From NCBI GenBank assembly GCA_021203145.1, contig JAJQBS010000014.1:1-32775 (forward strand): a stretch of DNA of 32,775 nt, in the 5' to 3' direction. Positions 32,450 to 32,775 of the stretch are shown here, in pieces. A program made the translations under genes and the position numbers. Positions within the stretch are counted from its first letter, which is position 1, and the number at the start of each line of letters is the position of its first letter. The stretch comes from Lachnospiraceae bacterium. GTDB taxonomy: Bacteria > Bacillota > Clostridia > Lachnospirales > Lachnospiraceae. Under the pieces are notes generated by a model that saw only the letters and a program-made list of their open reading frames with translations, was not told the DNA's origin and did not search any database.

Positions 32450-32531
32450 AATAGTGCAAGGGGATAGTTTCGCCATTTTCCCTATTGTTCTCTAAACTAA
32501 AAAGGAAAGCAGGTGGTTTAGATGGATAGAT

Positions 32532-32775
32532 ATGGATGAAAAGCAACGTCTGCGGGAAGAAGATCTCCAGAGGCTTCGGGGACTTCGGCTCATGGATGAT
32601 GTTTTTTTAGGAGTAGTTTTTGATGGTAATATTGAAGCAACAGAATTGCTTCTGAATATTATTCTGGGACGGAATGATATGGTTGTGACGCAGGTCGTTG
32701 GGCAAAGGGAGATTAAAAATCCGAACGGCAGGTCAGTCAGGCTTGACATTCATGCCGTAGACAGCGAAAGTAAAC
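32532..32775 (+). CDS. Rpn/PD-(D/E)XK transposase-like nuclease, N-terminal part
   Basis: The first 81 residues are in the window; the gene runs off the right edge. RLMDDVFLGVVFDGNIEATELLLNIILG, then VVGQREIKNPNGRSVRLDIHAVDSE, are the N-terminal hallmark of Rpn-family (PDDEXK_2) recombination-promoting nucleases, including the catalytic Asp in RLDI. The start at 32532 is the first ATG in frame; the ribosome site (GCAGGTGG) is distant and weak. A tiny frame, ATG at 32522 to TGA at 32537, overlaps the start and might couple translation. This is one of several nuclease-like genes in this stretch. Confidence 0.8.
   Translation, partial: MDEKQRLREEDLQRLRGLRLMDDVFLGVVFDGNIEATELLLNIILGRNDMVVTQVVGQREIKNPNGRSVRLDIHAVDSESK

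Overview
The window looks like chromosome from a spore-forming, strictly anaerobic clostridium, most likely Lachnospiraceae. The evidence is a spoVAF spore germinant-receptor gene, an oxygen-sensitive radical-SAM NrdG, a very large 2-hydroxyacyl-CoA-dehydratase-activase-type protein, GGAGG-type ribosome sites, many TTGNNN-17-TATAAT promoters, and several small protein families typical of that group. Core genes are fairly GC-rich; the accessory stretches (about 5.8-8.4 kb, 14.1-14.7 kb and 28.75-32.8 kb) are visibly AT-richer.

Layout. (1) 0-3.1 kb: a 5'-truncated repeat-rich protein, a TIGR04086-type membrane protein, a short reading frame made of 30-bp repeats, then a promoter, a TPP riboswitch and thiT (thiamine uptake). 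(2) 3.1-6.0 kb: three tandem copies of an 88-bp structured repeat between the convergent genes thiT and nrdG; spoVAF; a fourth repeat copy abutting the decayed 3' end of a DUF4143-type ATPase gene. (3) 6.0-9.2 kb: an AlbA_2/Schlafen-type ATP-binding regulator whose C-terminal helix-turn-helix is bracketed by a perfect 42-bp direct repeat, and a phosphoribosyltransferase-like protein that lacks the usual acidic pair. (4) 9.3-14.0 kb, minus strand: one 1556-residue protein with two activase ATPase modules joined to DUF2229 and HgdB-like parts. (5) 14.3-14.7 kb: a probable small type I toxin-antitoxin-like locus. (6) 14.8-28.7 kb, all plus strand: tgt, yajC, leuB, a small membrane protein, ilvD, ilvB, serC, serA, DUF1015, a divergent glgB with a histone-like tail, and a CsoR-family metal sensor. 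leuB, ilvD and ilvB serve branched-chain amino acid synthesis; serC and serA, with the DUF1015 gene, serve serine synthesis. No T-box leader and no ilvN gene are visible. (7) 28.8-32.8 kb: tRNA-Thr(CGU), then a region of mobile debris and nuclease-like genes: a broken and an intact AAA/PD-(D/E)XK (DUF1703-type) gene, a group II intron 5' fragment, a serine-recombinase remnant, a DUF6050-like membrane protein and the start of an Rpn-type nuclease.

The most interesting non-genic items are the 88-bp structured repeat family with compensatory base changes, the seven 16-bp iterons that lead directly into the glgB ribosome site, the toxin-like locus whose expected ATG reads ATA, and the thiT leader in which the ribosome-binding site is itself the 3' arm of a terminator-like hairpin. 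All homology statements come from recognising motifs by eye, with no database search.
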